Origin: Rhinopithecus roxellana
Lineage: Eukaryota > Chordata > Mammalia > Primates > Cercopithecidae
Direction: 5' to 3'
Assembly: GCF_007565055.1 (NCBI RefSeq)
Contig: NC_044558.1
Location: 79,323,444 to 79,387,443 of the forward strand
DNA length: 64,000 nucleotides
The position numbers and the translations under genes are program-made. Positions 11,100 to 21,644 of this stretch are shown in pieces (the stretch's first letter is position 1; the number at the start of each line of letters is the position of its first letter). The notes below the pieces were generated by a model, which was not told the origin of the DNA, did no database searches, and saw nothing but the letters and a program-made list of their open reading frames with translations.

Positions 11100-12950
11100 A
11101 GGCCTCATTCCCATGCACTAGCACCAAGAGATGCTGAGAGATGGACATCTGGGAGAGAAGGAATCCATGGGCAGGGAGACAGGGCTGGGATAGATGCCAT
11201 GTAGCCAACCCAGAGTGCCATCCCTGGGATCCCTGAACTCTGTGAGGACAGGACATGAAGCTGTGCGTATTCCCGGGAGGTGCTTATTGCCTGTGTATTA
11301 ATAATAACATTAAAAACAACAGCAAGCATAGTACCTATTTCAGAGTCACTATATTGTAAAGTTCTAGGAGGCTCATTTACCCTGAGTGTCCTGGGACGGT
11401 TCCGCTCTGGGAAGCCGTGATTGGAGCTACTGCCGTGCATTGGTCCCCACTGTGCAGCGTCTGTACCAATGACCTAATTCATTCCTCACAAAACAGCGTG
11501 ATGAGAGTGGGTGTGGTTACAAATCCCTTTTATAAATGAGGAAGTGAAGAGTGGGGAGGGTTTTTTTCCATAGGGATGAGAGGTTCTGATTTATTCTGGG
11601 CTTTATCATCATTCGTACCTGCAACCAAAACATGATTATTGTAGGGATTTTCAAACTAGTTGGACCAGGGGCAAGGATAGCAGAGAAGGTTTACTCCCTA
11701 AATGCAGGTGGTCCTTTTAGGGTGGCCTAAGGGTCTAACCTCACCTGGACCAATTCAACTTCTGCAGTTTGCCAGCTACTTGATTAATAGCCACTGTCAT
11801 TCACTCTGGCCTCAATATAAACCCAGGTGTTGAGCAATTAAAGTCCTAGGGAAAGATGTGTAGAGTTTGTTCTCCTTGAAAATCATAAGCATCACCAGTC
11901 AAAAATACAGGCTCACACAGCAAGGCAGAGAAATCTGGATGATTGGCAGCTACTTGTGTGTATAGCTTCTATAATGCAGGGTCATCACTGACTGTCCAAG
12001 GGCTTCAGTTTGCAGACTCTGTGCATGTGGGCAGGGCCGTGTGGTTAGTTCCCATCAAAAGATGTGAGCAGATTGGTGTGTTTCACTTCAGAGACAAGGA
12101 CTTTCTATGCTGAAGAGATGGGCATCTCAAAGAGAGGAAATCCATCAGAAGGGAGAGATTACTTCTCACACTCTTCTTTTTCTTGCAATGACTTTAGAAG
12201 CCATGTGTTGGCTATGATGAAGCTACAAGAGGGAATGCATCAGATCCCTTGAGTCACCATGTGAGAGAGGGCTGTGGATGAAAGCAGCCAGAGACAAAGC
12301 AAGAGCATTGGGCTGTATATCAAAAAACAAACAAATGAACAAAAAATCCCATGCCTTTCTTGCTGGGCTACTGATAGGTGGGGGATGGTTGTTACAGGAC
12401 ATTAGCCTATCTGGCTAATACACATATCCTGTCTCTATGACCTGAACTAATTTAAAGAGGAAAGAAGCTCAACATCCAGTTAATATCTGGTTACTGACCA
12501 GTTTCAACACAACAGTTTTATTTCAACACATAAATTTGTGTGTAGATGCAGACAAATATGCACAATTACACCTTTCTGCTCATTGCAATGATACAGAAAA
12601 ACAGTACATAGAATGATCCCTGAATTGTGAATCTTTCAGGGTATTGGCAGGAAACACATGATGCACTAACAAGGGGAAAGTGATGAGAGTCTAGGGAATA
12701 GACTATTTGCATAGGTGAGAGGAGACTTGAAGGTAAAACAAGGAACAGGAAAGCACATCAGGGTGATAGTAGGAAGCCCACTAGCTCTGAGCCAGAAGAG
12801 AATGGAAAGGAATATGTGAGTGGAGCCCAGTGGGAGATGCAACTGTAGGATCTGGACACCCAACAGGAGCTGTAGTCTCCAGTAAAACAACTCAGGCTCT
12901 GCCACCTATGGCCAAGCAGACAATGTGGTAGGCACCTTGATATGCTGCTG
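11100..12950. other. Unassigned DNA with one MIR fragment
   Basis: No gene recognised. At about 11455-11545 a minus-strand MIR core can be read (CCTAATTCATTCCTCACAAA, then CCCTTTTATAAATGAGGAAG). The rest shows no repeat that I can name. Confidence 0.45.
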
Positions 12951-12954
12951 CCCA

Positions 12955-13365
12955 GACCCTCTTTTGATGAAAGGTGTGTTGCTGCAGCTTCAGGGAGTGC
13001 TGTCACGATATGTAGACTCCAGCTGCAGCCCCTTCAGGGAGTGCCTGAGCTGTTGAGAGTCATCATCTCCAAGGGCAAGCCCCTTCCCAGTGGGCCCACA
13101 AACAGTGACCAATTGCCCTGGGAGTATAAAGGCCTGACCATCTCAGCCCACCTTGGGGAAATCGTTAGGACCATCCTAGCTCCCAAGCTCACTCCAGAGT
13201 TGGCCATGCTTTTCTGGGCCTGCTTCACAGCTCAATATTTCCCTCTGCCCACTCCTGCTTCCTTTCTTTCCTTTCCAAGGAGTGGGTCCTAAAGTCACTC
13301 CCTAATAAGCATCCTGAACACTAACCTCCATTGCAGAGTCTTCGTTCTCAGTGAGCCATCCAGCG
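12955..13365 (+). mobile_element. Ancient retroelement-like sequence, family uncertain
   Basis: The text reads like an old mammalian interspersed repeat that I have seen in other loci: CCAGTGGGCCCACAA(A/T)CAGTGACC, GGGAGTATAAAGGCCTG, CTCACTCCAGAGTTGGC, CACTCCCTAATAAGCATCCTG. I cannot decide between an L1M 3' UTR and an ERVL-type LTR. The open frame at 12942-13292 follows this repeat and is not evidence of a gene. Confidence 0.4.
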
Positions 13366-13369
13366 ATGG

Positions 13370-14110
13370 GAAAGGAAAGCGGGGTTGTAAACACCCTGAC
13401 CTCTCCCTCTCTTCCTGCTCTTTTATCTGCAGGCACCACTCATTGGCCAAACCCAACTGAAAGCAAGAGGGTGAGGAAACTGAGGAGATTTTCAGAACTT
13501 GTTTAAAATAGGGCTGGACAAGGGTGGGGAATGCATGTTTGTTCTTTGAACCATAAGAAGAAATCATGTGTCTAGGGATGAAGGAGAGTGGGAAGCCATT
13601 AGCTGACAGTGTAACAAAAGCAGTGCCCCTGATGACAACAAGTATCTGGATAATAATCTGTTCCAGATGAACAGCCAGATGCCGAGGAGAGTTTATACAG
13701 TCCCTTGTTAATATGAATCTGTTTTTCTTGTGTGGTTTCCTTTAAGATTCAAAACATCAGAGCAAAACGTGGGTGATGCATGTTATCCACAGACTCGTGT
13801 TCCTGTAGTAGGATATCTCATTCCAGACAAAAACCTAGAGGTCACCCTGCAACCCAGGGCTGTCCCTGGGATGCTCCAGTCTGGTCAGTGAGCATCCATC
13901 ATGCATGTGCCCAGCAGTGGGTTGGTTTGCATGTGGCACACCTGAGACCCTAGTGGCCTACAGATGTATTTGTTTATCCTGTACATTATTTAGAAAATGA
14001 AGTGTTTGGCAACATTTGCAGAGTGGAAGATTTTTAATAAAAATATGGAATTGTGGTTTCATATCAGAAGAACCTGCTCCCAATGTTTAACGTGGGTTCT
14101 TTTCTATTTC
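13370..14110. other. Unassigned non-coding DNA
   Basis: No gene, named repeat or RNA gene seen between the older retroelement-like tract and the ERVK-type LTR. Confidence 0.45.
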
Positions 14111-14115
14111 CTAGG

Positions 14116-15458
14116 TGTCTCAGCTGGGTTGAGAAATAAAGGGAAAGAGCACAAGAGAGAGAAATTTAAAGCTGGGTGTCCAGGGGAGACATCACATGTC
14201 CGCAGGATCCATGTTGTTCCCCGAACCGTAAAACCAGCAAGCTTTTATTAGCGATTTTCAAAAGCGGAGGGAGTGTATGAATAGGGTGTGGGTCACAGAG
14301 ATCACCTACTTCACAAGGTAATAAAACATCACAAAGCAAATGGAGGAAGGGCGAGATCACAGGACCACCGGATGAAGAGAAATTAAAATTGCTAATGAAG
14401 TTTCAGGCACCCATTGTCATTGATAACATCTTATCAGGAAACAGGGTTTGAGAGCAGATAACCTGTCTGACCAAAATTTATTAGGCAGGAATTTTTGTCC
14501 ACCTGATAAGGCCTGGGAGCACAATAGGAGACCCGGGCTTATTTCATCCCTTCGGGCTTCGACCATAAAAGACGGGCCGCCTTAAAAAGGGGCCATCTAT
14601 AAGCCTACCTTCAGGGCGCATTCTGTTTCTCAGAGATGTTCCTTGCTGAGAAAAAGAATTCAGTGATATTTCTCCTATTTGCTTATGAAAGAGGAGGAAT
14701 ACAGCTCTGTTCTATCCAGCTCACCGGTGGCCAGTTCAAAGTTACCTCTCTTGTTCCCTCAACATTGCTGTTATCCTGTTCTTTTTTTTTTAAGATGCCC
14801 AGATTTCATATTCAAACACACATGCTTTACAATTTGTGCAGTTGACACAATTAAGGGTCCTGAGGCAACATGCATCCTCCTCAGCTTACAAAGAAGATGA
14901 CGGGATTAAGAGATTAAAGTAAAGACAGGCATAGGAAATCACAAGGATATTCATTGGGGACGTGATAAGTGTCCATGAAATCTTCACAATTTATGTTCAG
15001 AGATTACAGTAAAGATAGGCATGGCCGGGCGCGGTGGCTCAAGCCTGTAATCCCAGCACTTTGGGAGGCCGAGACGGGCGGATCACGAGGTCAGGAGATC
15101 GAGACCATCCTGGCTAATACGGTGAAACCCTGTCTCTACTTAAAAATACAAAAAACTAGCCGGGCGACGAGGCGGGCGCCTGTAGTTCCAGCTACTCGGG
15201 AGGCTGAGGCAGGAGAATGGCGTAAAAAACCCGGGAGGCAGAGCTTGCAGTGAGCTGAGATCCGGCCACTGCACTCCAGCCTGGGTGGCAGAGCAAGACT
15301 CCGTCTCAAAAAAAAAAAAAAAAAAAAAGACAGGCATAAGAAATTATAAAAGTATTAATTTGGGAACTAATGAATGTCCATGAACTCTTCACAATTTATG
15401 TTCTTCTGCCACGGCTTCAGTCGGTCCCTCCACTCAGGGTCCCTGACTTCCCGCAACA
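14116..15458 (-). mobile_element. ERVK-type solo LTR (LTR13-like) with nested Alu
   Basis: On the minus strand the element starts TGTTGCGGGAAGTCAGGGAC (plus-strand 15458 backward) and ends ...CAGCTGAGACA at 14116, giving TG...CA edges. Removing the 0.3-kb Alu leaves about 1.03 kb. It holds two related blocks (AATCTTCACAATTTATGTTC near 14980 and CTCTTCACAATTTATGTTC near 15386), as I remember for LTR13 of the HERV-K13/HML-4 group. No internal gag/pol/env sequence adjoins it, so it is a solo LTR. No perfect 6-bp target-site duplication was found. The family name is from memory. Confidence 0.7.
15023..15325 (+). mobile_element. AluYRa-type young Alu
   Basis: Starts GGCCGGGCGCGGTGGCTCAA and carries GCCGAGACGGGCGGATCACG and GAGATCCGGCCACTGCACTC, the combination I know from Old World monkey AluYR/AluYRa. 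It ends in about 20 A. Near-perfect target-site duplications flank it: AAAGATAGGCAT at 15011-15022 and AAAGACAGGCAT at 15326-15337. It interrupts the ERVK-type LTR. It is among the youngest insertions in the window and the best evidence for lineage. Confidence 0.95.
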
Positions 15459-15459
15459 G

Positions 15460-16155
15460 TTTCCCTTGGAAAGGCCAATGCTGTGGTGCCACTTGGACTC
15501 CAAGCCTGCTGAGTAGCAGGTGTCCTGCATTCCCCACCTCTCCCTATTTCTCCCACCATAGAAGCTCAGTGTTAGATGCTGTTTATCATTGCACATGAGC
15601 AGACCTAAGGGAAGAGCAAAGTATTTCTTCTACCAAAGTCCCTGTCCAAGTGGGAAAATAAAAAGTAGTGTGGACCAGGTGTTTCAAGAAAAGTGGAAAG
15701 GAGCATATTTCTTTGAGGCAATGATAAATATTCCTTCATGCCCCATATGCAATTGTGTCTGTGCGATAAGGGTATATTAGACTCCACTTGTTTACCTTCC
15801 AGCTTGGCATGAGGTTATTTCGGCTTGGAATCCTGCTACGGGGCTCTATATTATACCAGAGCCACTGGAAGGAGTAACAGTCATGTAGGAGAAGAAAAAC
15901 TCATAGGAAACACTTGTTGACTGAAAAATTCATGGAAATTTTATGCAGACTAATAAAAATCAGTGCAGGGAAATACAAACACAAACCTAGGCTTTCAACT
16001 GGCTGGTTCAAATATTCAGAGATCGGAGCAGATAATATGAGCTGGAACAGAAAGGGAAGGGAAGCCTCCTGGAAACCGTGAAAGACTAGGTTAGGAACAG
16101 CAGATTAAGCTTGTACTTTTTAGCTTCTTCATCATAATCCATAATAAGAAATAAT
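15460..16155. other. Unassigned non-coding DNA
   Basis: No gene or named repeat. Short frames at 15374-15787 occur on both strands and look like chance. Confidence 0.45.
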
Positions 16156-16440
16156 GCTGGACATGGTGGCTCACAGCTGTAATCCCAGCACTTTGGGAGG
16201 CCGAGAGGAGGATCCCTTGAGGCCAAGAGTTCCAGACTACACTGTGCAACACAGCAAAACCCCATGTATACAAAAATAAGAAATAAAAAAGCTAGCTGGG
16301 CATGGTGGTGCACACTTGCAGTCCAAGATACAGAAGGATGACGTGAGCCCAGGAGTTCAAGGCTGCAGTAAGCCATGATGGAGCCACAGCACTCCAGCTT
16401 GGACAACAGAGCAAGACCCTCTCTTTAAAAGAAAAAGAAA
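16156..16440 (+). mobile_element. AluJo-like SINE
   Basis: Sense Alu from GCTGGACATGGTGGCTCAC to the A-rich tail CTTTAAAAGAAAAAGAAA. It is heavily diverged (CCCTTGAGGCCAAGAGTTCC, AGGCTGCAGTAAGCCATGATG), consistent with AluJ. Confidence 0.9.
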
Positions 16441-16444
16441 TACA

Positions 16445-16940
16445 TTTTATGTTAGTATTTATCCACCCCCACATACACACACAAACACAAATACAAACAC
16501 CTATACAATTTAAACCAAAATTTAAGAATATACACCTTTGTTCCAAGAATACACCCTGATATATTTTATTCTATTCCATGTGTTTTAAAAATGATGGTGG
16601 TCCATAAATTGATGTCATTGATTACTAATAGTTGACCCACGGTTTACACCTAGGAAATAGTAATACCCACTGAATTCAGTACCTGCAATTGGAACATTCC
16701 ACAGCCTAGAAATATTTCAGGTCTAGCTCTTTTCTCCTCTTTGCTGAATTTTCCCTGTCTCAGGCTCTGTAAGACCTGCCCATCAGGGAGGATGCCTCCA
16801 TGGCACAGATCTGGGTTTTTAAGCATTTAACTGATGACTCATTTGATGAATCTTTGATTTATCTGGTAAGCATGAGACCTCTCAAAGCTGCTGACCTCTC
16901 ATGTTAAGAGGCTGTTTCCTGTCTCAAGGTGTCCAAGGAA
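16445..16940. other. Unassigned non-coding DNA
   Basis: A short A/C-rich stretch lies at 16470-16505 (CACAAACACAAATACAAACA). Otherwise nothing recognised. Confidence 0.45.
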
Positions 16941-16944
16941 CATT

Positions 16945-18500
16945 TGAGGCAAGAAATCATTGCCAAAACTAATGTCATGAAGTTTTCTCCTGTGTCTGCT
17001 TTCATGCATTTTACAGTTTCAAATCTTGTATTTAAATTTTGAATTCATTTTGAGTTGACTTTTGTGGACAGCGTAAGATAAGGGCCCCATTTAATTCTTT
17101 TGCATGCGGCTATCCAGTTTCTCAAAACCATTTGTTGAAGAGATCCTCTCACCATTGGGTATTCTTGGCACCCTTGCAAATGATCAGCTGATGCTATGTG
17201 TATGGATGTGGCACCAAAGGCAGAGGCAACACAAGCAAAAATGGATACTTGGGACTATGTCATATTGACAGGCTTCTGAATAGCAAAGGAAATAAGCAAC
17301 CAAGTGAAAAGGTGACCTACAAAATAGGAGAAAATGTTTGCAAACCATATATCTGAAAGGGATTGAATGTCCAAACATATAAGAAACTCCCACAACTCAA
17401 TAGCCAAACAAACAACTCAATTTAAAAATAGGCCAAGGGCTCGGCGCAGTGGCTCATGCCTGTAATTTCGGCACTTTGGGAGGCTGAGGCAGGCAGATCA
17501 CTTCAGGTCAGGAGTTCAAGACCAGCTTGGCCAACATGGTGAAACTCTGTCTCTACTAAAAATACAAAAAAAAAAAAGAAAGCCAGGCATAGTGGCGTGT
17601 GCCTAAAATCCCAGCTACTCAGGAGGCTGAGACACAAGAATCGCCTAAACCTGGGAGGCAAAGGCTGCAGTGAGCCAAGATCGTGCCACTGCACTCCAGA
17701 CTGGCAACAGAGTGAGACTCTGTCTTTAAAGAAAACAAAAATATAGGCCAAGTATTTGATTATATGTTTTTCCAAAGAAGACACTGAAATGGCTAATAGG
17801 TATATGAAAAGATGTTCAACATTACTAATTATCAGGGGAGTGCAAATTGAAACCGCAATGAAATATCACCTCACACTTCCTAGGATGACTATTATAAAAA
17901 TAAAATAAAAGGTAAGTGTTGGCAAGGATGTGGAGAAACTGGAACTCTTATACGCTGTTGGAAGAAATGTAAAATGGTACAGCCACTATAGAAAAGTATG
18001 GAGGTTGCTCAAAAAAATTAAAAAGAGAACTACTGTATATTCCAGCAACTCTACTCCTGGGTATATGAAAAAAAAAAAAGAATTGAAATCAGGATCACAA
18101 AAAGATATCTGCACACCCATGTTCATTTTAGCATTATTCACAATATCCAATATTTGGGGAAAAAAAACTAAATATCCATAAATGGATGAATGGATCAAGA
18201 AAATATGGCATATACGTGCAACGGAATATTATTCAGCCTTATAAAAGAAGGAAAGTCTGCAGTGTGCAATAACAGAAATGAATCTGGAGGACAATATGCT
18301 GAGTGAAATAACTGCTGTTTACATGAGGTATTTAAAATTAACTCACGGAAGCAGAGAGTAGAGCAGTGGTTTCCAGGGGCTGCGGAGATGGGGGAGGGGA
18401 AACAGGTATCAAGTTTCAGTTACGCAATATAAATGGGTTCTAGAGATCTTCTGTATGACATAGCGCCACATTGCACACTTAAAATCTGTTAAAAGAATTT
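16945..18500 (+). mobile_element. L1M 3' part with inverted 5' segment, split by AluS
   Basis: From about 16945 to 17193 the sequence is antisense L1 ORF2 (CCATTTAATTCTTTTGCATG, CAAAACCATTTGTTGAAGAG). From about 17200 it is sense L1 ORF2 (CACCAAAGGCAGAGGCAAC, AATAGCAAAGGAAATAAGCA), continuing after the Alu (GTGTTGGCAAGGATGTGGAG, CTCCTGGGTATATGAAAAA) to a 3' end near TTGCACACTTAAAATCTG. The outer end of the inverted part (ATTTCTTG on its own strand) is next to the start of the sense part in a normal L1, the mark of twin priming. Coding capacity is lost; frames at 17930-18198 are fragments or shadows. Confidence 0.85.
17438..17736 (+). mobile_element. AluSx-like SINE inside L1M
   Basis: A sense dimeric Alu starting GGCTCGGCGCAGTGGCTCAT, with a mid A-rich stretch of 12 A and a mixed tail. 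It is flanked by AATAGGCCAAG (left, ending 17437) and ATATAGGCCAAG (right, ending 17752), so the insertion site inside the L1 is defined. The minus-strand frame 17503-17784 is an Alu shadow. Confidence 0.93.
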
Positions 18501-18504
18501 GAGA

Positions 18505-18990
18505 AAAGGAACACTAGCTGGCTCTAGTCTGACTAAAGCAAGGTCCTTTGCATTGCCCAAGGGGAGAAACAGCCTCAGACTCTCCTGGTTTGACAAGGTC
18601 ACGTTTAGGGTCAGTGGCAGGGGCATCAGCTCCCTAGGGTTAGTAAGCAGTCACCAGTTTTTGAGAGAACCAAGCTGATGTCCCAAGCTGAGACTCTTTT
18701 AACACAACAGACTGCACTCCCTCTCTCTTCCAGATTCAATGAATGTGCATCCAACAGGAGCACCTCTGGGCTGCCACTTTCAGACCAGAAAAGACTGCTG
18801 CAAATTTACTGATTCTATTATGTGACTGCCCCAGACACTTGGCAACACATTGCCTGCAAAAGAGCTGCTAACTCATGTGCTGAAGCTACACGGAAAAAAA
18901 AAAAAAAAAAAAAAAAAATCAGTGCTCAAAAAGTTGCTGCAATTAATTAAGCCTTCATGAGAAAACAGGGCTCTAATCAGTAGTTGAGGC
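18505..18990. other. Unassigned DNA with a poly(A) run
   Basis: Nothing recognised apart from an uninterrupted A run of about 25 at 18894-18918. Any element it might terminate is not identifiable upstream. Confidence 0.45.
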
Positions 18991-19143
18991 TTCTGTTTGG
19001 GTGAGGGAGAAGGGACAAGATGGAGGAAGGTGAACAAGATGGAGCAGTACCTGTTGTTTCCGGGTTCTTCATCACCAACTTTCCCGCGCGGAAAAATGCA
19101 GCCCACCCCCGGGAAGATACAGATCAACCGAGCATGCGCCAGG

Positions 19144-19151
19144 TGACGTCA
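19144..19151. promoter_or_regulatory. Perfect CRE palindrome
   Basis: TGACGTCA is the full consensus site for CREB/ATF factors. It lies about 100 bases upstream of the TATA-like element, within the putative U3. Confidence 0.55.
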
Positions 19152-19250
19152 AGTCAATCCGAAGAGATCGAAACTTACCCGGCCACGCCTATGGAGGCGC
19201 CCCTATCACGCCCTTATCCCGCCCACTGCTCTCCCGCTTCCAGTACCGAT

Positions 19251-19259
19251 GCATAAAAG
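19251..19259 (+). promoter_or_regulatory. TATA-like element of the LTR
   Basis: GCATAAAAG is preceded by CG-rich boxes and followed by a CpG-rich stretch, as in the U3/R border of an LTR. Transcription would be expected to start some 25-30 bases downstream. Confidence 0.45.
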
Positions 19260-19405
19260 TCAGCTGACCGCAGGAGCCGGTGTGACTTCTTCAGCCTCCG
19301 CATTCGTGGACTGGGGAGCATCACCCGAGAGCGCCGGCGCGACTTCCCTGGCCCCCCCACACCTGAGGACCAGAGAATCTCGCCCGAGAGTGTGTGCATA
19401 TTTGC

Positions 19406-19411
19406 AATAAA
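19406..19411 (+). terminator. Polyadenylation signal of the LTR
   Basis: AATAAA lies about 150 bases after the TATA-like element, followed by a TTTCTTATG/TGTTT-rich stretch suited to cleavage and polyadenylation. Confidence 0.5.
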
Positions 19412-19444
19412 AAGCTGCCACTTTCTTATGTACTTTGGCCTCAT

Positions 19445-19984
19445 GTTTAATTACTTAGCTCTCCTAAATTAAGTTACATTAAATTAAATTAAGACAGCTT
19501 CCCGTCCTGTTTCATAAGGAACTGGCTTCTGTGACCCAAGTCTGATGAGCCTGAGATAAGCTTGGCTTTACAGCATTGAGCTGCAAAAGGCAGGTCGAAG
19601 TCAGTGTGTGGAAACCCTGGGCTCCTGCAGACCTATGGCTGTGCTTATTTCCCAAGGCCTTAGTCCCTTGACCCGGCTGAGAAAGCGGGAGCTCAGTAGG
19701 TCACATGACCAGGCGTGAGCCAATCACCGTTGCCCTGGGATGGCACACACTGATTGGCCAGCCCTGGGCAGCGCTCCCACCCTGCAGGTGTTTGAAGTCT
19801 GTGTATGAGGGATGTGGTCTGGCTATGGGAAAGCGGGGAGCTGTTTCAATCCCCAGGGGGCAGGATTTCAAAGAAGAAAAATAAATCATTTCAATTACCT
19901 AGAGTGTGGAGGATTTGCAAACATTTCTGGATTCTCAGGAGCATTTCCCAATCCTTGAAACATAGTTTCTGGACGCTGTTAGTG
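19445..19984. other. Unassigned DNA with CCAAT and E-box motifs
   Basis: No gene recognised. Between 19699 and 19757 lie a TCACATGA E-box and two opposed CCAAT motifs (GCCAATCA near 19719, GATTGGCC near 19751). A chance cluster is possible. Confidence 0.4.
19699..19757. promoter_or_regulatory. E-box plus opposed CCAAT boxes
   Basis: GGTCACATGACC at 19699-19710 resembles a USF/MITF-type E-box. GCCAATCA and, about 25 bases later, GATTGGCC form an inverted CCAAT pair. It lies about 250 bases downstream of the LTR. There is no transcript evidence. Confidence 0.25.
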
Positions 19985-20295
19985 CGCACTACAGTGGTAC
20001 TCTCCAAGACCCACAGTAGATGCCTGACAACAGGATAGTACCAAGCTCTATATATGCCATGTATTTTTCCTATACATACATACCTATGACAAAGTTTAAT
20101 TTATAAATTAGGCACAGGAACAGATGAACAAATAAGGACTCATAATAAACTAGGACAATGTAAACAACATACTGTAATAAACGTTATTTGAATGTGGTTT
20201 ATCTCTATTTCTCTCTCAAAATATCTTAATAGTAATATTTTCAGACCGTGACTGACCATGAGTAACTGAAACGGAGGATAAGCGAGGACTACATG
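19985..20295 (+). mobile_element. Tigger-like (pogo/TcMar) DNA transposon remnant
   Basis: Recognisable internal text is CTCTATATATGCCATGTATTTTTCC, followed by CATACATACCTATGAC and AATTTATAAATTAGGCACAG. The end is GAGTAACTGAAACGGAGGATAAGCGAGGACTAC, which corresponds to a Tigger-type terminal repeat (normally ...GGATAAGGGGGGACTACTG). The left terminal repeat is not preserved. No transposase frame remains. Confidence 0.6.
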
Positions 20296-20405
20296 TACAT
20301 TACAATGTAATATTCATCATTAGGTGCAAAACTATTTTTACACATTTATACAGCACAGTACAACACTCTTTTAGGAAGGAAGTGACATACGCACAGGATA
20401 ACATA

Positions 20406-20456
20406 CTTTCACACACACAAAAATAGTGACACTCTCTCACACACACACGCACACCA
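20406..20456. repeat. CA-rich simple repeat
   Basis: Imperfect CA runs interrupted by AAAATAGTG and CTCT. Confidence 0.8.
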
Positions 20457-20911
20457 GCAGCCTGAGCAAAGCCTACATTTTGTAAAACCAGACACTCTCC
20501 CAAGCTCTGACCCTGATCTCTCAGGACACACTTCATTCAGGACGTACAATTTTACCATTAGCCAACATGCAAATTCTTCTAATCCTGTTTTTGAAATACC
20601 TAATATGACTAGAAGTTTATAAGAAAAGTTTTTTTCTAAGTCTCCTGCACTAATGGACCTTTCAGAATGCTAATTGTTCCGTTTCTGACATGTGTCCTTG
20701 AACTAAGTTCATTTTGTTCTTGTTTTTAATCCCTGTAATTTATTGGCAGACAGTAATTAGCTCAAAAAGGCACACTCTGGCAAACACACAACTCACAACT
20801 GAATCGTCCTTTCTATGGAAAACATGCCCCTCATGTCCCGCTCTTCTCTGGAAGGCAGATTTCTCTCAGTGTTTCCAAACTGAGCTAACTCCTGGCCCAC
20901 GTTAAGAATCA

Positions 20912-20954
20912 GTCTCTTCTCTCTCTCTCTCGTGCTCTCTCTCTCTCTCTCTCA
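20912..20954. repeat. (CT)n microsatellite
   Basis: Two CT runs separated by CGTG. Confidence 0.92.
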
Positions 20955-21234
20955 TTTTTCTTTCCTGAATACCTGGATAAGGCTGAGGACCCGAGCACTG
21001 GTGACTGCATGGTTAGGGTATCAAGAAAGAGCTTGGGTTCTTTCAAGTTCCCTAAGCAGAGTGATTATGTAATCTATCAACCAAACCAGGTCACCATGGA
21101 GAGTAAACAGGGTCCACTGATACAGTCTTAGGACAACTGGCATATATCCAACTGCCCTAGGCAGAACAAGAGGTATAGACACCCGACAAAGCAGCACTTC
21201 CTCACCATCCTGTTTCGGTTCCTACTATCCACTC

Positions 21235-21420
21235 TCCATGGATGCCTCTCTTCTCTTTACTCTCATGCCCCATCTTGGTCAAATGCCACCTCCTCCATGG
21301 AGACTGCCTATCCCTGCTTAGCCCAGGTGCAGCGAATTCGCCATCATCAATTTACCTAATGCTTTGTGCCTCCTGTAGTAGTGAGTTTGGTGTCGATTTT
21401 GCTATTTCGATCTGCCCTGT
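21235..21420 (+). mobile_element. L2 LINE 3' fragment
   Basis: TCTTGGTCAAATGCCACCTCCTCCATGGAGACTG matches the L2 ORF2 end pattern (CTCAAATGTCACCTCCTC...GAGGCC), in sense orientation; the following text drifts. Ancient and non-coding. Confidence 0.5.
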
Positions 21421-21424
21421 ATTG

Positions 21425-21640
21425 GTAGTGATAGAACTCAACCCAAACCAGCTAAAACAAAAAGAAAATAAATGTATCAATTGGCTCACACGAATGGAAA
21501 GTTTTGTGTATTGGTTTTAAGTGCCGCTTGATCAAGAGATTCAAATAAAGATTGAAATCTCCCTTTCTCCCTCTTTTCCTCCCTCTCATGAACTCTTGGC
21601 TCCGTGTTCCTATGTTCTGGCTACAATTTCAAAATCTCTA
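21425..21640 (+). mobile_element. Degenerate interspersed repeat, family unassigned
   Basis: Contains AACTCAACCCAAACCAGCTA, then TATCAATTGGCTCACACG. This order recurs in this window at 23225-23310 and 43838-43965. I recognise it as a widespread mammalian repeat (AACCCAACTCAAACTGGCTTAAGC...TTTATTGGCTCA) but cannot name its family with confidence. Confidence 0.4.
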
Positions 21641-21644
21641 TTTC

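Larger units (their letters stand above)
18994..19443 (+). mobile_element. CpG-rich ERV solo LTR (gammaretrovirus-like layout)
   Basis: A compact block with unusually many CpGs in a CpG-poor region. In order: an AGATGGAG-rich 5' part, TTTCCCGCGCGG, GAGCATGCGCCAGG, a CRE (TGACGTCA at 19144-19151), GC-rich boxes (CCCGCCC at 19218-19224), a TATA-like GCATAAAAG at 19251-19259, CGAGAGCGCCGGCGCGA, and AATAAA at 19406-19411. This is the U3-R-U5 order of an LTR. No adjoining gag/pol/env is seen. Edges are approximate: the start may be 18994 or 19002, and the end could lie slightly beyond 19443. Family not identified. Open frames at 19020-19444 are LTR shadows. Confidence 0.65.
20300..21230. other. 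Unassigned DNA with small simple repeats
   Basis: Holds a CA-rich stretch (20406-20456) and a (CT)n tract (20912-20954). No gene recognised. Confidence 0.45.

Noticed and set aside
14116..15458. Possible provirus with internal genes
   Set aside because: Only LTR sequence and a nested Alu are present; no gag, pol or env text adjoins either end, and there is no second LTR in the window.
18894..18918. Poly(A) run considered as the tail of a processed pseudogene
   Set aside because: No coding text and no flanking duplication could be found upstream.
19020..19444. Open frames in the CpG-rich block, considered as a first exon with CpG-island promoter
   Set aside because: The order of TATA-like element, CpG-rich leader and AATAAA only about 150 bases apart fits an LTR much better than a gene promoter, although chimeric promoter use is possible.
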